In this document: piece by piece, positions 30,566 to 32,655 of the stretch | Position numbering within the stretch: position 1 is the first letter of the stretch | How the letters are laid out: the number at the start of each line of letters is the position of its first letter | Assembly (NCBI GenBank): GCA_017525455.1 | Contig: JAFXSS010000107.1 | Location: forward strand, 1-32,655 | Length of the DNA stretch: 32,655 nt | DNA from: Paludibacteraceae bacterium | GTDB taxonomy: Bacteria > Bacteroidota > Bacteroidia > Bacteroidales > Paludibacteraceae | Reading direction: 5' to 3' | Made by a program: the position numbers and the translations under genes | Notes under the pieces: generated by a model | What the model was told of the DNA's origin: nothing | Database searches by the model: none | Seen by the model: the letters and a program-made list of their open reading frames with translations, nothing else

Positions 30566-32655
30566 ATGGCTAAACGACCATCCAAATCCCGCGCCGAATC
30601 CGGCGACAAATACATAGAATCCATCGACGACAGGAAGAGCTTCGGCGAATATTGGGGACAACTGAAATCCGGCGTACAAACCGAGCAGTTCCGCGTAATC
30701 TGCGGCATACTGATGGCGTTGTTCACGCTATATATGTTGCTGGCGTTCGTCAGTTATATCATTTACGGTGCTGCCGACTCATCGATCCTGGAGCTGTCTC
30801 GTGCCGAGCGCGCTGCCAACCGTCTGGAGATTCAGAACTGGATGGGTTTGCCCGGTGCAGCGCTGATTTCCCTGATGGTACACAAAGGCTTCGGTCTTGC
30901 CAGCGTGGTGCTGATTGCTCTGGCTGCGATGTGCGCCAACAAATTGTTCCGCGTAGGTAGCGTCAGACTGATGAAGTTCACCTTCTGCTCAGTGTTCTGG
31001 CTGCTGTACGGATCGATTGTGCTGGGGTTTGTTGATTATCTGATAGGGCAACCGTTGTTCTTCCGACTGGGAGGAGCGTTTGGCGAAGTGACCACACTTT
31101 GGGCTGTATCGTATGTCAAGGTTGTAGGACTGCTGTTCATTCTGCTGGCGGTGGTTGTCATCTTCTTTATCTGCGTGGACGACAACACTATCCCGCGTAT
31201 GCATCAACTGTGGCGCTGGATGAAGTCGCTCGGCAAGAAAGGTGAACCCGCTACCGATGAACCTATAGAACCGCAGCCCGAATCAGAGACGCCCGAAGAT
31301 ACCGACACCGGCGCTTCAACTATCGAACTGACCATTGCCGGCAAGAACGACGAAGAGCCCAAACCTGAAGGCAGCAAGCTGACAGTGGAGATCGTGGGCA
31401 ACGACACGTCGGACATCGTGGATATTGACGCACCTGTGCCCGACGACGAACCGACAGAGCCGGAAGGCGAGGATATAACCGAGGTTCCCGAACCGGAGAC
31501 CACAACCGAAGGTGATGGCGAAGACAAAGGCGAAGGCACGCCGGATGCACCCGACCTGACTATAGGTAAAGGCGATGACGTGCAACTGACGAAAGATTCG
31601 CCCGAAACGTTGCTCGAGAAACTGGGTCCTTACGACCCGCGCAAAGAACTGGAGTTCTATCAGTTCCCGTCGCTCGACCTGCTGAAGGTTTATCCCAACG
31701 AGACATCGCCTGTTATCGACCAACAAGAGCAGCAGAACAATGCCGACCGCATCGTTACAGCGTTGCGTAATTTCGGCGTGGAGATCGACAGCATCAAGGC
31801 TACTGTCGGCCCCACAGTCACACTCTACGAAGTCAAGCCGAAAGCCGGTGTGCGCGTATCGAAGATCGAATCGCTCGAGAGCGATATCATGCTTTCGCTG
31901 GCCGCCAAGGGCATACGTATCATCTCACCTATGCCGGGCAAAGGCACGGTAGGTATAGAGGTGCCGAACGAAAAACCGCAAGTGGTAAGTATGCACTCTG
32001 TGATTGCGTCGAAGAACTTCCAGGAGAACACCAAGATGCGTCTGCCTATTGCCATCGGACGTACGATCACCAATGATGTGTTTATGTTCGACCTGGCTAA
32101 GACGCCGCACTTGCTCGTAGCCGGTGCTACAGGTCAGGGTAAGTCTGTGGCTATCAACGCTATTATCACCAGTCTGCTCTACAAGAAACATCCGGCTGAG
32201 TTGAAGATGGTACTCGTTGACCCGAAGATGGTAGAGTTCGCGCCCTACAAACCGCTGCTCAAGCACTATCTGGCAGCTATGCCTGATGTAGATGAGAACC
32301 AGGTCGTTATTACCGATTGCGACAAGGTGATCAACACGCTGAACAGTCTGGTTATTGAGATGGAGAACCGCTATAAGTTGCTGATGGATGCCGGCGTGCG
32401 TAACCTGGAGGATTACAACGAGAAGTTCGTCAACCGCCGCCTGAATCCCGACAAACTGGTGGACGGTTCGCTGCATCATCAGTTCCTGCCATACATCGTG
32501 ATTATCATCGACGAGTACGGTGACTTTATCATGCAGGCAGGCAAACAGGTAGAGACGCCTATCGCACGTATCACGCAGAAAGCGCGTGCCGTAGGCATGC
32601 ACATGATCCTGGCTACCCAGCGTCCGTCGGTTAACATCGTGACGGGTGTGATCAA
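30566..32655 (+). CDS. ftsK: DNA translocase FtsK/SpoIIIE (3' end outside window)
   Basis: The first ~696 residues of the septal DNA translocase that pumps chromosomal DNA through the closing septum and activates XerCD recombination. Four or so membrane helices lie in the N-terminal ~200 residues (first at ~44-67). A long acidic linker (~225-355, rich in Glu, Asp, Pro and Thr) follows, then the alpha/beta motor domain. Walker A is GATGQGKS (520-527), a VDPKMVEFAPY element follows it, and Walker B is YIVIIIDEYGD. The SIEV-like gamma domain is beyond the edge. The start is the ATG at 30566, preceded by a good promoter at 30459-30490. The gene is a single-promoter unit, divergent from the repeat-protein gene. 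Confidence 0.96.
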   Translation, partial: MAKRPSKSRAESGDKYIESIDDRKSFGEYWGQLKSGVQTEQFRVICGILMALFTLYMLLAFVSYIIYGAADSSILELSRAERAANRLEIQNWMGLPGAALISLMVHKGFGLASVVLIALAAMCANKLFRVGSVRLMKFTFCSVFWLLYGSIVLGFVDYLIGQPLFFRLGGAFGEVTTLWAVSYVKVVGLLFILLAVVVIFFICVDDNTIPRMHQLWRWMKSLGKKGEPATDEPIEPQPESETPEDTDTGASTIELTIAGKNDEEPKPEGSKLTVEIVGNDTSDIVDIDAPVPDDEPTEPEGEDITEVPEPETTTEGDGEDKGEGTPDAPDLTIGKGDDVQLTKDSPETLLEKLGPYDPRKELEFYQFPSLDLLKVYPNETSPVIDQQEQQNNADRIVTALRNFGVEIDSIKATVGPTVTLYEVKPKAGVRVSKIESLESDIMLSLAAKGIRIISPMPGKGTVGIEVPNEKPQVVSMHSVIASKNFQENTKMRLPIAIGRTITNDVFMFDLAKTPHLLVAGATGQGKSVAINAIITSLLYKKHPAELKMVLVDPKMVEFAPYKPLLKHYLAAMPDVDENQVVITDCDKVINTLNSLVIEMENRYKLLMDAGVRNLEDYNEKFVNRRLNPDKLVDGSLHHQFLPYIVIIIDEYGDFIMQAGKQVETPIARITQKARAVGMHMILATQRPSVNIVTGVI

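Overview
The window reads as ordinary chromosome of a Bacteroidales bacterium (phylum Bacteroidota), probably an uncultured gut- or rumen-type lineage; the genus cannot be decided from the sequence. The evidence is fourfold. Several promoters have the Bacteroidota form (TTTG, about 20 nt, TAnnTTTG). Surface proteins carry type IX secretion (T9SS)-like tails. Several families are typical of the phylum (DUF3109, DUF3467, PCMD-domain, M49 lipoprotein). The RecQ has the domain order usual in Bacteroidota. Coding density is high, and I see no rRNA, tRNA, phage, transposase, integrase or CRISPR array.

Layout. (1) 1-5939, minus strand: a housekeeping block in the order gyrA, TPR protein, ruvX, def, DUF3109 protein, cinA (cut by the window edge). 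(2) 5940-6515: an AT-rich intergenic region with the gyrA promoter and leader, a possible small-RNA unit on the plus strand, a Z-DNA-prone tract and a heptamer repeat array. (3) 6516-11646, minus strand: a three-gene surface-protein operon with two proteins sharing a FISUMP-like domain (one ending in a T9SS tail) and a small protein with a sorting-signal-like C-terminus. (4) 12336-14002: a secreted SGNH-like protein with degraded catalytic blocks, then a PCMD-domain protein. (5) 14018-19569, plus strand: a membrane glycosyltransferase, DUF3467 protein, nucleoside phosphorylase, dipeptidyl-peptidase III lipoprotein and an unusually short EPSP synthase homologue. A GDSL hydrolase converges from 20248. 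(6) 20457-27599, plus strand: LytTR membrane regulator, RNase HI, PrsW-like protease, HprK-like kinase, S26-type peptidase, PqqD-like protein, a short glycosyltransferase, RecQ and PrmA, closed by a strong bidirectional terminator. (7) 27688-30105, minus strand: a large repetitive secreted protein. (8) 30566 to the end: ftsK, cut by the window edge.

Two things stand out. First, genes 22520-24992 form a compact PqqD / HprK-like kinase / S26-like peptidase / glycosyltransferase cassette. It resembles the accessory part of peptide-modification (RiPP) clusters but has no visible precursor peptide, radical SAM enzyme or cyclase. Second, degenerate 7-nt-period repeat arrays are scattered through the window. 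They sit between genes, at the ends of genes and inside coding sequences; the two clearest kinds of coding insert are about 42 nt long, six heptamers, and keep the reading frame. A second class of array, with an 11-nt period, lies in the gyrA leader and upstream of the 12336 gene. At least four promoters share an extended -33 element.
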